Source of the DNA: Clostridiaceae bacterium
GTDB taxonomy: Bacteria > Bacillota > Clostridia > Saccharofermentanales > Saccharofermentanaceae
Assembly (NCBI GenBank): GCA_012718915.1
Contig: JAAYBI010000095.1
Coordinates: forward strand, 1 to 50,565
Length of the DNA: 50,565 bases
Reading direction: 5' to 3'
The notes under the pieces: model-generated
The model's database searches: none
The model's input: the letters and a program-made list of their open reading frames with translations, nothing else
Told to the model about the DNA's origin: nothing
Translations under genes and position numbers: made by a program
Part shown: positions 34,186-42,077 of the stretch, one piece after another
How positions within the stretch are numbered: the stretch's first letter is position 1
Layout of the letters: each line of letters opens with the position of its first letter

Positions 34186-35151
34186 TCATCGCTCCATGAA
34201 TACGTATTCTTTGACTTGCGAAAAAATGGTCTTGATTGCATCTGCTGCCAGCCCACCGAGATCCACAATGGACTTGCCGGAGTTGGTAGCGACAAGTACG
34301 TTCTCATCATACGGAATACATGCTAAAAACGGAATGTTATGCGAGTCCGCAAAAATTCTCACATCCTCAGTCCGTTGAGGATTCGTATCCGCCTTGTTAA
34401 CGCAAATCGCAATCCTAACCCCAAAGAAAGCGGCTGTGTCGACGAGTCTTTGCATATCGCTGATTCCTGAAATCGAAGGTTCGGCAACAATCAATACCAT
34501 ATCCATACCGGTAATCGACGCAATCACCGGGCATCCGATTCCGGGAGAACCATCAATGATTGCGAGCGTCTCTTTCTCATCTGCTGAATCATTCAAATTC
34601 TTTTTGACCTCAGAAACAAGTTTCCCCGATGTGCCGCTCCCCATTTTGAGCTCCGCACTCGAAAATACGACACGAGACCTCTCAACAGGATTGTCCATGA
34701 TGATGATTGCGTCATTCGAATTGCTATTCGAAATTTCTCCTTCCATGCCAAACACATTTTCTTTCGTTGATGTAAAAAGCATCGTGCGGCCGGCAACATT
34801 AGGCTTCATTTTGATTGCGTGTTGTGGACACACATATTCACACAGACCACAGCCTTCACAAGCAAAAGAATCACAATACGCGTAGCCTTTCTGCACTTCG
34901 ATCGCATGGAATCTACAATGCGCCTCGCAAATACCACAACCGTTACAAATCGATGTATCAATCTCGGGCACACCCATGCCGTAGTAGTCTGACGTCTTAG
35001 GCGTCGGCAAATCAAGATACAAAAGATGTAAATTTGGGGCGTCGACATCACAATCGGCAAATGCGCCCACTCGTCCCAATCGAACAAAAGCACCGGCAAG
35101 TGTCGTCTTTCCTGTACCGCCCTTACCGCTGAGAATCAGAAGTTTCTTCAT
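34186..35151 (-). CDS. MinD-superfamily P-loop ATPase with inserted 2x[4Fe-4S] ferredoxin domain (B)
   Basis: 321 residues. Deviant Walker A SGKGGTGKT (8-16), then an inserted bacterial ferredoxin with two CxxCxxCxxxC motifs, CNGCGICEAHC (about 70-80) and CEGCGLCEYVC (about 99-109), then Walker B with IIDGSPGIGCPV (about 198-209). Family COG1149; expected to couple ATP hydrolysis to Fe-S or cofactor transfer. The ATG at 35151 shares a base with the upstream stop (TGATG) and follows GGAGG by 9 bases; the GTG one codon earlier is less well placed. Confidence 0.92.
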   Translation of the reverse strand: MKKLLILSGKGGTGKTTLAGAFVRLGRVGAFADCDVDAPNLHLLYLDLPTPKTSDYYGMGVPEIDTSICNGCGICEAHCRFHAIEVQKGYAYCDSFACEGCGLCEYVCPQHAIKMKPNVAGRTMLFTSTKENVFGMEGEISNSNSNDAIIIMDNPVERSRVVFSSAELKMGSGTSGKLVSEVKKNLNDSADEKETLAIIDGSPGIGCPVIASITGMDMVLIVAEPSISGISDMQRLVDTAAFFGVRIAICVNKADTNPQRTEDVRIFADSHNIPFLACIPYDENVLVATNSGKSIVDLGGLAADAIKTIFSQVKEYVFMER

Positions 35152-36026
35152 CACATCTCACCTCCGAATCTTCTCGTTATGCGTTTCAAAATAGACTCAA
35201 ACATCTCTTTAAAGCGGTCCTCTTCTTCGGCAGCAATTCGTGCTTCAGAGTGATAGTGTGCGATTTGAACGTCAAAAGGTATTCGATGCAACACTTCAAT
35301 ATTTTCCTCTTCACACAAGGTTTCCGAAGGATTCTCGGCCCCCTCGACATATTTGTTCAATATGGCCGCGAAGGGCTTTTCGAACAAACGCAACAACTGA
35401 ACAACCATTTTCATGTTGTGCGCTCCGAAGACACTGGGTTCAGCAACTACGATACAAAAATCAGCATCCTTAATGCTCTCCATAACAGTACACGCGCTAC
35501 CGGGCGGGCAATCAATAATTGTGGGCAACGTACTTCCCTTGGCCATTTCCAAAATCTTTGCAATAATCGGGATTCCAAAAGCTTGCTTCGTTTGCATCTG
35601 ACCGGACAGCACACGCGTGTTGCCAACTTTGTAGTCATATACATGCCCGATGGGTCTCGCTTCTTCTGTAATCGCCCGGGCAGGGCAGACAATATAACAT
35701 CCACCACAAGAGTGGCAAACTTGATCAAATACCTGAACTCGCTCACCGACTCGAGCCAACGCGTTAAATCGACAGAAGTCAACACACTTCGCGCACGCAT
35801 CCTTATTCTGAGAGAGCAGACACTTTGACGAGTCGACCACCGGATATAATCTGCTAATTGTTTCTACATTCTTGTCAGATTCTTCTGTCCGGAAATACAA
35901 ATGACCATTCGGTTCTTCTACGTCGCAATCCACGTAAATGCTATCGCCTTCAACGACAGATGCTAAGTTTACGGAAACGAGCGTCTTGCCGGTTCCGCCT
36001 TTACCGCTTAATACCGCAACGATCAT
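35151..36026 (-). CDS. MinD-superfamily P-loop ATPase with inserted ferredoxin domain (A)
   Basis: 291 residues, a divergent paralogue of the next gene. Walker A SGKGGTGKT (7-15), ferredoxin insert with Cys69, Cys78, Cys81, Cys85 and Cys104, Cys107, Cys110, Cys114, Walker B IIDCPPGSACTV (about 167-178). The first cluster motif has a nine-residue spacing between its first two Cys instead of CxxC, so that site may be altered. Two adjacent MinD/ferredoxin ATPases probably form a heterodimer. The ATG follows GGAGG and TGAGG, 2 bases after the NifX-like gene. Confidence 0.92.
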   Translation of the reverse strand: MIVAVLSGKGGTGKTLVSVNLASVVEGDSIYVDCDVEEPNGHLYFRTEESDKNVETISRLYPVVDSSKCLLSQNKDACAKCVDFCRFNALARVGERVQVFDQVCHSCGGCYIVCPARAITEEARPIGHVYDYKVGNTRVLSGQMQTKQAFGIPIIAKILEMAKGSTLPTIIDCPPGSACTVMESIKDADFCIVVAEPSVFGAHNMKMVVQLLRLFEKPFAAILNKYVEGAENPSETLCEEENIEVLHRIPFDVQIAHYHSEARIAAEEEDRFKEMFESILKRITRRFGGEM

Positions 36027-36028
36027 CC

Positions 36029-36394
36029 TCAGCCTCCGTGCCCGTGAAAACCCGGATGAATGTCACTGAGTTTATTTAATAGTCCATTCTGGTATGCCTC
36101 TATATTCGCTTTCAAATTATCGCCGACTGATCGATATATCTCGATGCCGGAACCCAAAAGAACATCTGCAGCATTCTGCCCACTTCTGGGTGCAATAACA
36201 ACGTTCACACCGCGGTCGACCAAGAGTTGTGCTGCGGCAATTCCTGCCCCGCCTGCACTTTGAGCCGCAGAATTCACCATGTACTCCTTTGCTTTTGTTT
36301 CTGTATTAAATACAAAATAGTACGGTGAACGCCCAAAAGAAGGGCAAATTGTTGTATTGTCTGAATTGTCGTTAATCGGAATTGCTATAATCAT
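36029..36394 (-). CDS. dinitrogenase iron-molybdenum cofactor (NifX-like) protein
   Basis: 121 residues: IIAIPINDNSDNTTICPSFGRSPYYFVF, then GGAGIAAAQLLVDRGVNVVIAPRSGQNAADVL and GIEIYRSVGDNLKANIEAY, the whole NifX/NafY-type fold, ending in a Gly/His tail (HPGFHGHGG). Relatives bind Fe-Mo or Fe-S cofactor intermediates. No nif structural genes are here, so nitrogen fixation is not implied. GGAG 6 bases before the ATG at 36394 sets the start. Confidence 0.9.
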   Translation of the reverse strand: MIIAIPINDNSDNTTICPSFGRSPYYFVFNTETKAKEYMVNSAAQSAGGAGIAAAQLLVDRGVNVVIAPRSGQNAADVLLGSGIEIYRSVGDNLKANIEAYQNGLLNKLSDIHPGFHGHGG

Positions 36395-36420
36395 AATATT
36401 CTCCATTCCAGAAATGGATT

Positions 36421-36789
36421 CTATACGCGATCGTCCGGATCCATATTCTGTTGACCTCTTCTGTGACAAGATCGTCCACAATGATAGTGTTCGGTATCTT
36501 CCCGCAGTTTGTAATCTCCGCCTTCTATACGAAGGACCGCACCCTCTACTAGAACCTCTGATAATTTCTTTCGTGCGTCAAAATAGATGCGCTGAACAGT
36601 GGTTCGTGCCACCTTCATCAAATCGGCACACTCTTCTTGAGTCAATCCCTCATAATCGATTAAGCGAATGCTTTCATATTCTTCGACAGTCATCACAATT
36701 TGCCGAAGATTGGCTTTAGGGCCTCTTGGCCCAAAAACATCAGTCTCCGGCAAACCGCAAACCTGTCTCCATTTTCTCGGGCGCGACAT
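36421..36789 (-). CDS. DUF134 family putative DNA-binding regulator
   Basis: 122 residues. [21 protein letters not shown] (about 3-23) is the DUF134 (COG1342) N-terminus, followed by a sigma-region-4-like helix-turn-helix ([44 protein letters not shown]). The C-terminus carries His/Cys residues ([13 protein letters not shown]) that could bind metal. Widely found beside NifX-like and MinD genes, so a local regulator is likely. GGAGG precedes the ATG at 36789; a TATAAT at 36817-36822 has no good -35. Confidence 0.88.
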   Translation of the reverse strand: MSRPRKWRQVCGLPETDVFGPRGPKANLRQIVMTVEEYESIRLIDYEGLTQEECADLMKVARTTVQRIYFDARKKLSEVLVEGAVLRIEGGDYKLREDTEHYHCGRSCHRRGQQNMDPDDRV

Positions 36790-36896
36790 AATCAACCCTC
36801 CAATATATTTTTATTCATTATAACTCGAGAAATACGCACGCGCCTTCATAATAGGGTAAACGAGCAAATGTCATCTTGAGCAAATTTCTGTCAAGA

Positions 36897-37208
36897 TCAT
36901 TCATCAGCGTTTTCCAACGCCTTGTTCACTCTTTGCAGCTGCTCCTTAAGGTACTCCGCCTGTGCACGCAGCGCCTTATCGCGATCAATCGAATCCGGCA
37001 TTGGCTCGTATGCACCGATAAAACCATCCCGCGACACATAATTCGTACGCCGGCCATAACCACAACCTTGACCGCAACGTGCGCCTCTGTAATAACCACT
37101 CACAGCACCGCCACGTGGCATATTGCTGAAATGACCATTGCAAACGCCCATGCCTCTTCCGGTCATCGGTCCCTCGCCGTATGGTCCTGTCCCATTTCTT
37201 CCTGGCAT
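36897..37208 (-). CDS. DUF5320 family protein
   Basis: 103 residues. PGRNGTGPYGEGPMTGRGMGVC at the N-terminus is the DUF5320 hallmark, followed by a Gly/Arg/Cys-rich middle (GARCGQGCGYGRR) and a C-terminal helix that may form a coiled coil (DKALRAQAEYLKEQLQRVNKAL). Function unknown; the family almost always accompanies NifX-like and MinD/Mrp genes. GGAG lies 8 bases before the ATG at 37208. First gene of the operon, behind its best promoter. Confidence 0.85.
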   Translation of the reverse strand: MPGRNGTGPYGEGPMTGRGMGVCNGHFSNMPRGGAVSGYYRGARCGQGCGYGRRTNYVSRDGFIGAYEPMPDSIDRDKALRAQAEYLKEQLQRVNKALENADE

Positions 37209-37235
37209 ACTATCACTCCTTTCATTCATTATGTT

Positions 37236-37251
37236 TTGGTCATATGTCCAA
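37236..37251 (-). promoter_or_regulatory. palindromic operator candidate at the DUF5320 start site
   Basis: TTGGTCATATGTCCAA is a 16-base palindrome with a single mismatched pair, placed over the expected transcription start between the -10 and the ribosome binding site. Position and symmetry fit a repressor site. Confidence 0.55.
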
Positions 37252-37255
37252 TATC

Positions 37256-37283
37256 ATTATGCGCTATTTTGAACATTTGTCAA
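37256..37283 (-). promoter_or_regulatory. promoter of the DUF5320-NifX-MinD-Mrp operon
   Basis: TTGACA (37278-37283), 16-base spacer, CATAAT (37256-37261) on the minus strand. Confidence 0.7.
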
Positions 37284-37648
37284 TAACTTGCTTCTATTTT
37301 GATATTTCTGGCAGAATTTTTCATCGATTTATCATATTTTTTTCCTTATAAAAAAGTGCCTAAAATGCAAGATTTACGGTAAATTACAGGTGTTTGTAAT
37401 TTTTTCTATATTGTAACCAATACAGAAAGAACGAAAAAAATGCAATTTTTTATTCTTTTCTTTGCATTTGTTAATTTCCCTGAAACATGCGATTTTCTAA
37501 GGGTATCTTTGTTGAATAACCTTCCGAATTATGCTAATCTTGATGTGCTTTGCATTTGGAAAACATGTGCGAAGAGATACGCAGATCCCGCACTCGTTGC
37601 ACGTAATATAATACGTTTGTCGGATCAATTACCGGAAGGAGAATGTCT
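37284..37648 (+). other. AT-rich pckG upstream region
   Basis: No supported gene. The 70-codon frame from 37440 lacks a ribosome binding site and ends inside pckG. It contains a weak AT-rich hairpin followed by T (AAATTAC...GTAATTTTTT, about 37381-37405) and a TATAAT at about 37608 without a clear -35. The pckG transcription start is therefore uncertain. Confidence 0.4.
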
Positions 37649-39442
37649 ATGATTAAACACAAGAAATTGCAAGCCTGGGTTGATGAAGTTGCAAAGCTTA
37701 CAAAGCCCGACAAGATTCACTGGTGTGACGGTTCGGAGGAAGAGAACCAGTCGCTCCTGGACATGATGGTTGCCAACGGTGCCTGTGTCAAACTCAACGA
37801 AGAAAAGCGCCCCGGTTGTTACCTCTTCAGAAGTGACGCATCCGACGTCGCCCGTGTTGAAGATAGAACCTACATCGCATCCAAGACCAAGGAGGCCGCC
37901 GGCCCAACCAATAACTGGATTGATCCGGATGAACTCAAGAAGACTATGACCGCTCTTTATGACGGTTGTATGAAGGGTCGCACACTATACGTCATTCCTT
38001 TTTCGATGGGTCCAATCGGCTCACCAATAGCAAAGATTGGTGTTGAGATTACAGATAGCGCCTACGTTGTTGTCAATATGCGCATTATGACTCGCATGGG
38101 TCTGGCCGTATTGGATGAACTTGGAGAAGACGGCGAATTTATTCCATGCCTCCACTCTGTCGGTGCCCCTCTTGAAGAAGGCCAGCAGGATGTCCCTTGG
38201 CCGTGTGCCCCCATGGACAAGAAGTACATCAGCCATTTCCCCGAAGAGAGATTGATCTGGTCTTATGGTTCAGGTTATGGCGGCAACGCCCTTCTCGGCA
38301 AGAAGTGCTTAGCTTTGCGTATCGCATCTTCTGTAGCACGTGAAGAAGGATGGCTCGCTGAGCACATGCTCATCTTGAGATTGACCAGCCCTGAAGGCGA
38401 TGTAAAGTATGTTACCGGTGCTTTCCCGAGCGCATGTGGCAAGACCAACCTGGCTATGCTCGTTCCAACCATACCGGGCTGGAAGGTGGAGACAATCGGT
38501 GACGATATCGCTTGGATGAAGTTCGGAAAAGACGGTCGTCTTTACGCGATCAATCCGGAGGCCGGCTTCTTTGGCGTTGCACCGGGCACATCTATGGAAT
38601 CTAATCCGAATGCTATGCACAGTGCTTCAAAGAACACCATTTTCACAAATTGTGCGTTAACCGACGACGGCGACATCTGGTGGGAAGGCATCGGCTACGA
38701 TGCCCCGGATCATTTGATTGACTGGAAGGGTAACGACTGGACGAAGGGTTCTGACGTTAAGGCAGCTCACCCGAATGCCCGCTTTACCGCTCCTGCAGCT
38801 CAGTGTCCTTCGATTGCTCCTGAGTGGGAAGATCCGGCCGGTGTTCCGATTGACGCAATCCTTATTGGCGGACGCCGCAAGTCGACCATACCGCTCGTAC
38901 ATGAAAGCTTTGACTGGAATCACGGTATATTCCTTGGCTCAATCATGGGCTCTGAGGTGACCGCCGCGGTTATCAGCGACAAAATCGGCCAGGTTCGTCG
39001 CGATCCTTTCGCAATGCTTCCGTTCATGGGATATCACGTTTGCGATTATCTCCAACATTGGGTTGATATGGCTTCCAAAACATCCGCAGATAAGTTGCCG
39101 AAGATTTTCTACGTCAACTGGTTCCGTAAGGATGATGATGGTAAGTGGCTGTGGCCTGGCTTCGGCGACAACAGCCGAGTCTTAAAGTGGGTTGTCGAGC
39201 GCTGCGCCGGCAAGGGCAAAGCCGTCGAGACCCCAATCGGCATGATGCCGACCGCAGATGCCATTGATGTTGAAGGCTTGGATGTCAGTGCTCACGATAT
39301 GGAAGAGCTCCTCAAGGTCAACAAGGATGAATGGCTCGCTGAAGTAGAGTCAATTCGTGCTCATTACACCGGTTATGGCGAGAAGCTCCCGGTTGAGCTT
39401 GCAAATCAACTCAATGCCCTCGAGGCACGTCTGAAGGCTTAA
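37649..39442 (+). CDS. pckG: phosphoenolpyruvate carboxykinase (GTP)
   Basis: Interconverts oxaloacetate and PEP with GTP/GDP; in fermenters it often runs towards oxaloacetate, fixing CO2. 597 residues. The nucleotide P-loop [12 protein letters not shown] (about 262-273) contains the reactive Cys typical of the GTP class, preceded by [15 protein letters not shown] and followed by [30 protein letters not shown]. The ATG at 37649 is preferred because GGAG lies 7 bases before it; the ATG two codons earlier is too close. Own terminator. Few Firmicutes use the GTP form; Clostridia often have the ATP form. Confidence 0.96.
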   Translation: MIKHKKLQAWVDEVAKLTKPDKIHWCDGSEEENQSLLDMMVANGACVKLNEEKRPGCYLFRSDASDVARVEDRTYIASKTKEAAGPTNNWIDPDELKKTMTALYDGCMKGRTLYVIPFSMGPIGSPIAKIGVEITDSAYVVVNMRIMTRMGLAVLDELGEDGEFIPCLHSVGAPLEEGQQDVPWPCAPMDKKYISHFPEERLIWSYGSGYGGNALLGKKCLALRIASSVAREEGWLAEHMLILRLTSPEGDVKYVTGAFPSACGKTNLAMLVPTIPGWKVETIGDDIAWMKFGKDGRLYAINPEAGFFGVAPGTSMESNPNAMHSASKNTIFTNCALTDDGDIWWEGIGYDAPDHLIDWKGNDWTKGSDVKAAHPNARFTAPAAQCPSIAPEWEDPAGVPIDAILIGGRRKSTIPLVHESFDWNHGIFLGSIMGSEVTAAVISDKIGQVRRDPFAMLPFMGYHVCDYLQHWVDMASKTSADKLPKIFYVNWFRKDDDGKWLWPGFGDNSRVLKWVVERCAGKGKAVETPIGMMPTADAIDVEGLDVSAHDMEELLKVNKDEWLAEVESIRAHYTGYGEKLPVELANQLNALEARLKA

Positions 39443-39465
39443 TTCCTTCAAATTCAAATTCAATC

Positions 39466-39495
39466 AAAAAGCGCCGATGGAAGTCGGCGCTTTTT
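39466..39495. terminator. pckG bidirectional terminator
   Basis: GCGCCGA and TCGGCGC (39471-39490) around six bases, flanked by AAAAA and TTTTT, so it can serve pckG and the convergent lipoprotein gene. Confidence 0.92.
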
Positions 39496-39539
39496 CATGT
39501 CAAAAAATTGAGACCATTACATCTCGAAGTATTCTCGAA

Positions 39540-40796
39540 TTATTCTTCCAAAGGTAAATTCTCTTCCGTGTCAACGCTGTAGTGATCCAAAAGTGCTTCA
39601 AGGATATTTTCACAATATGGTTCTATACTATTTCGATTCGATAAAATGAGAATAACAATATCCCTTTGGGGATCAAATACTTGAATGCAATCAAAACCCC
39701 CGATTTCGCTTTCTATACCAAGAAAAGACTCATCAATCCATTCCACTCCGAATAATCGATAGTCATTAGCAGCTGGGTCCGGCGGAATAATCCCGTCTTC
39801 TCCTGCGACCGGCAATTCTCTTCTTTGCCAGTCTTTCAGCAAATCTCGCATGACAAACGTCCATATCAACAAGTCAGAGGCATTCATTCTAAGCCCGGCC
39901 TCTGTCGAAAGATTAGTCGGTCCAATTATAGTTTGTATTTGATTACGCGCCACATAAGGAGTCGCCGTTTTACTGCTCTGCTCAAAAGCCGCAGCCTCTA
40001 ATCCCAAGGGTGTTAATACATTTTTCTGAGCGAAATGAACATAAGGAATCCCTGAAATACGCTCAACAACCTCAGCCAGCAAAACATTATTCGTATGACT
40101 AAAGAGATATTCGCTACCTGGTGTAAAAAGTAAGCCCTCAGCATTAAGCTTCTCGATAAGCAGATCCATATCAAGCGACAAATTTTCAAATTCATATATT
40201 GCCGCCAAGCCTTTATCACTGAAAAGAGCATTCGCAAACACTTCGTCACGATATGAAGGATCAGCCAACGTATTGTCCAGATAGTCCGGAATACCTGAGG
40301 ACATATCCAACATCTGTCGGATTGTCACGCGATCCGAGAAGGCATACTCAGGCATATAGAGGGACAGTGTGTCATCAAGCGTTATTAAGCCTTGGTCCAC
40401 CAGCAGGCGAATACAGGCCGACGTGACCTGCCATGAAATACGTCCGACCTCAAAATTTGTCTCGGCATCAAGCAACAGATTGGATTCGACGTCAGCCCGA
40501 CCGGAATAACTCTGATACACAATGCGATCTTGCTCAGATACCAATATTATGCCTTGAAAATCATCCACGCCAGCTTCAATAATTACTTGTTCAAGGGTGT
40601 AGTTCGGAACTCCTTCGTCCGAATCATTATCAGCGGTCATTAAAATTGCCGAATTAGTCCGAGAAACATCTGATTGCAGTCGAATCGCTTGAATCTCGGG
40701 TATCACTTTCGCTTTGGGTTCGCAAGCAGACATGGTCTGCATGACCAATCCAATGCATACAGAAAGTATTATGCTTCGAATTCGAAATCTACTCAT
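39540..40796 (-). CDS. lipoprotein with class C beta-lactamase fold, catalytic residues lost
   Basis: 418 residues. Signal peptide with lipobox MSAC (Cys25). The domain from about residue 70 to 400 follows the serine beta-lactamase/PBP4* layout (VSEQDRIVYQSYSGRAD, then LVDQGLITLDDTLSLYMPE, VTIRQMLDMSSGIPDY). At the SxxK site it reads GRISWQ: Arg119 and Trp122 replace Ser and Lys. At the YxN site it reads FSHTNN: Phe232 and His234 replace Tyr and Asn. Hydrolysis by the usual route is not possible, so a binding or sensing role is inferred. The ATG at 40796 follows GAGAGG; the TTG four codons earlier has none. Monocistronic. Confidence 0.82.
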   Translation of the reverse strand: MSRFRIRSIILSVCIGLVMQTMSACEPKAKVIPEIQAIRLQSDVSRTNSAILMTADNDSDEGVPNYTLEQVIIEAGVDDFQGIILVSEQDRIVYQSYSGRADVESNLLLDAETNFEVGRISWQVTSACIRLLVDQGLITLDDTLSLYMPEYAFSDRVTIRQMLDMSSGIPDYLDNTLADPSYRDEVFANALFSDKGLAAIYEFENLSLDMDLLIEKLNAEGLLFTPGSEYLFSHTNNVLLAEVVERISGIPYVHFAQKNVLTPLGLEAAAFEQSSKTATPYVARNQIQTIIGPTNLSTEAGLRMNASDLLIWTFVMRDLLKDWQRRELPVAGEDGIIPPDPAANDYRLFGVEWIDESFLGIESEIGGFDCIQVFDPQRDIVILILSNRNSIEPYCENILEALLDHYSVDTEENLPLEE

Positions 40797-40937
40797 ACAT
40801 CCTCTCAAAAAAACATCAAGACACCACTAGTGGCAATGAGGCTTCTTTCCTATTTTAACCCATCGCGTCACGTATTGAAACGCGAATAATAAATCTCATT
40901 GAGGATTTGCGACTTCAATATCAATATTCTTTGCATT

Positions 40938-41084
40938 TTAGTCCTCGCCATACACATCAGATTGACCCTCTATGGAAATTTCTTCCTTCATCTCACCCAA
41001 AGCATCCGTAACGCCATTCTTTACCGCCGTTCTTACGGTGAAATATATAGCAATCAGTAATAAAATCGCCGTGCCGAAACTCAT
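40938..41084 (-). CDS. 48-residue membrane peptide in the padR operon
   Basis: A short hydrophobic helix (GTAILLLIAIYFTV, about 4-17) followed by a charged tail (VKNGVTDALGEMKEEISIEG and more). AGGAGGAG lies 6 bases before the ATG, which directly abuts the stop of the DUF2812 gene. The strong ribosome binding site and tight spacing make it a real gene; function unknown, possibly a partner of the DUF2812 membrane protein. Confidence 0.75.
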   Translation of the reverse strand: MSFGTAILLLIAIYFTVRTAVKNGVTDALGEMKEEISIEGQSDVYGED

Positions 41085-41612
41085 CTATTCTCCTCCTGAT
41101 TTGGTCAATCGCTTTATTCTTCGCGTTAAGCCGACAAGGGGAAAGGATGAGAATACAAATATTGACCAAACGATCATTAATACCATCTTCATTATCATAG
41201 AATCCGGATAGACCCATATTGCACAAATTAATGACGATAGCAGAAGCATTCCGACAAATATGGTCATAATCGCAAACCGTTCTTTGCTCTTTTTTAGCAT
41301 CTCAATCTGTGTCTCCGGTTCACTATATATCGGACTGGCTTCTCGGCCCGCCCGAAAAATCTGAATCGCGGATTCGTCAACAACAAGTTGCCATCCCGCG
41401 GCTTCAAATATGGACATCATTTCTCGGCTTGTCGTTTTCTCAAAGTAAAACACATATTGATATTCCTCCGGATTTCCTTTTTCAAACCGATACAGCAATC
41501 CTCCCGCAGCAAAAGATGCTAAATGCCATCCCTTGGCACTCATTTCCGCCATCATCCGACAATCCTTCTCCGGGAACAGCGCTACCCCATTATTAAACCT
41601 GAACTTGCTCAT
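41085..41612 (-). CDS. DUF2812 family membrane protein
   Basis: 175 residues. Soluble N-terminal part (about 1-110) with SAKGWHLASFAAGGLLYRFEKG and YVFYFEKTTSREMMSIFEAAGWQLV, typical of DUF2812, then two transmembrane helices (about 113-134 and 140-161) and a basic tail. Such genes commonly lie after padR-type repressors; function unknown. The start overlaps the padR stop by four bases. Confidence 0.85.
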   Translation of the reverse strand: MSKFRFNNGVALFPEKDCRMMAEMSAKGWHLASFAAGGLLYRFEKGNPEEYQYVFYFEKTTSREMMSIFEAAGWQLVVDESAIQIFRAGREASPIYSEPETQIEMLKKSKERFAIMTIFVGMLLLSSLICAIWVYPDSMIMKMVLMIVWSIFVFSSFPLVGLTRRIKRLTKSGGE

Positions 41613-41932
41613 TGCTCTTCCTCCAAAAACGCCTTAGCCACATCCACTACATTTTTCTTTTTTTGATAGTCTAAGAGTAGAATATCTTTACCTTTTTGAG
41701 TAATCTCGTAGAGTATTCTACCCTCATCTTCACTAACTTCTGATATCCATCCGGCGTCCTTCATTTTTTTCAATGTCGTATACATTGTCGCAGGACCAAC
41801 AATAACATCATCAATCATATCCTTAAGCTGTTGCATAATCCGATACCCGTAAGTCGGTCTCGTTAACACAAGCAGTATCAGAAATATACTTTCTGTCAGC
41901 TCACCGCTTTCGTACGGACTTGACTTTGCCAT
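41609..41932 (-). CDS. PadR family transcriptional regulator
   Basis: 107 residues. Winged helix: LTESIFLILLVLTRPTYGYRIMQQL (about 11-35), VGPATMYTTLKKMKDAGWISEV (about 45-66) and wing GRILYEITQKGKDIL, with a short C-terminal dimerisation helix. First gene of padR-DUF2812-small peptide. The palindrome over its promoter is the expected autoregulatory site; the ligand is unknown. Confidence 0.92.
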   Translation of the reverse strand: MAKSSPYESGELTESIFLILLVLTRPTYGYRIMQQLKDMIDDVIVGPATMYTTLKKMKDAGWISEVSEDEGRILYEITQKGKDILLLDYQKKKNVVDVAKAFLEEEQ

Positions 41933-41946
41933 TAAGCGACACCCCC

Positions 41947-41983
41947 CTATCCATCATGGATATAGTATATCCATGATGGATAG
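41947..41983 (-). promoter_or_regulatory. PadR operator palindrome
   Basis: CTATCCATCATGGATAT and its exact reverse complement are separated by three bases, giving a 37-base perfect inverted repeat. Each arm contains the smaller palindrome-like ATCCATnATGGAT. It covers the spacer, -10 and start site of the padR promoter. Confidence 0.8.
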
Positions 41984-41992
41984 CCATGTCAA
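41964..41992 (-). promoter_or_regulatory. padR promoter
   Basis: TTGACA (41987-41992), 17-base spacer, TATACT (41964-41969). The -10 and spacer lie inside the palindrome, so repressor binding would block polymerase. Confidence 0.8.
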
Positions 41993-41993
41993 C

Positions 41994-42031
41994 AAAAAGA
42001 TCGAAGCAACACGACGGGATCGCTTCGATCT
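41994..42031 (-). terminator. ABC exporter terminator
   Basis: AGATCGAAGC and GCTTCGATCT (41998-42031) form a perfect ten-pair stem, followed on the minus strand by TTTTT. The padR -35 begins two bases later. Confidence 0.88.
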
Positions 42032-42077
42032 AAAACACTATGTATGATCGCCAATTCAAAGACATACTGTGTATAAC

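Noticed and set aside
35250-35828. 192-codon plus-strand frame opposite a MinD/ferredoxin gene
   Set aside because: Shadow of a conserved gene; no recognisable motif.
36029-37208. Nitrogen-fixation locus
   Set aside because: Only NifX-like domains are present; there are no nifHDK, nifE/N or nifB genes.
37381-37405. AT-rich hairpin with T-run upstream of pckG
   Set aside because: Stem is almost only A-T pairs and no plus-strand gene precedes it; not convincing as a terminator.
37440-37652. 70-codon frame just before pckG
   Set aside because: No ribosome binding site, AT-driven composition, overlaps the pckG start.
40824-40833. CCACTAGTGG palindrome upstream of the lipoprotein gene
   Set aside because: Perfect but only ten bases, single copy, and not aligned with a clear promoter.
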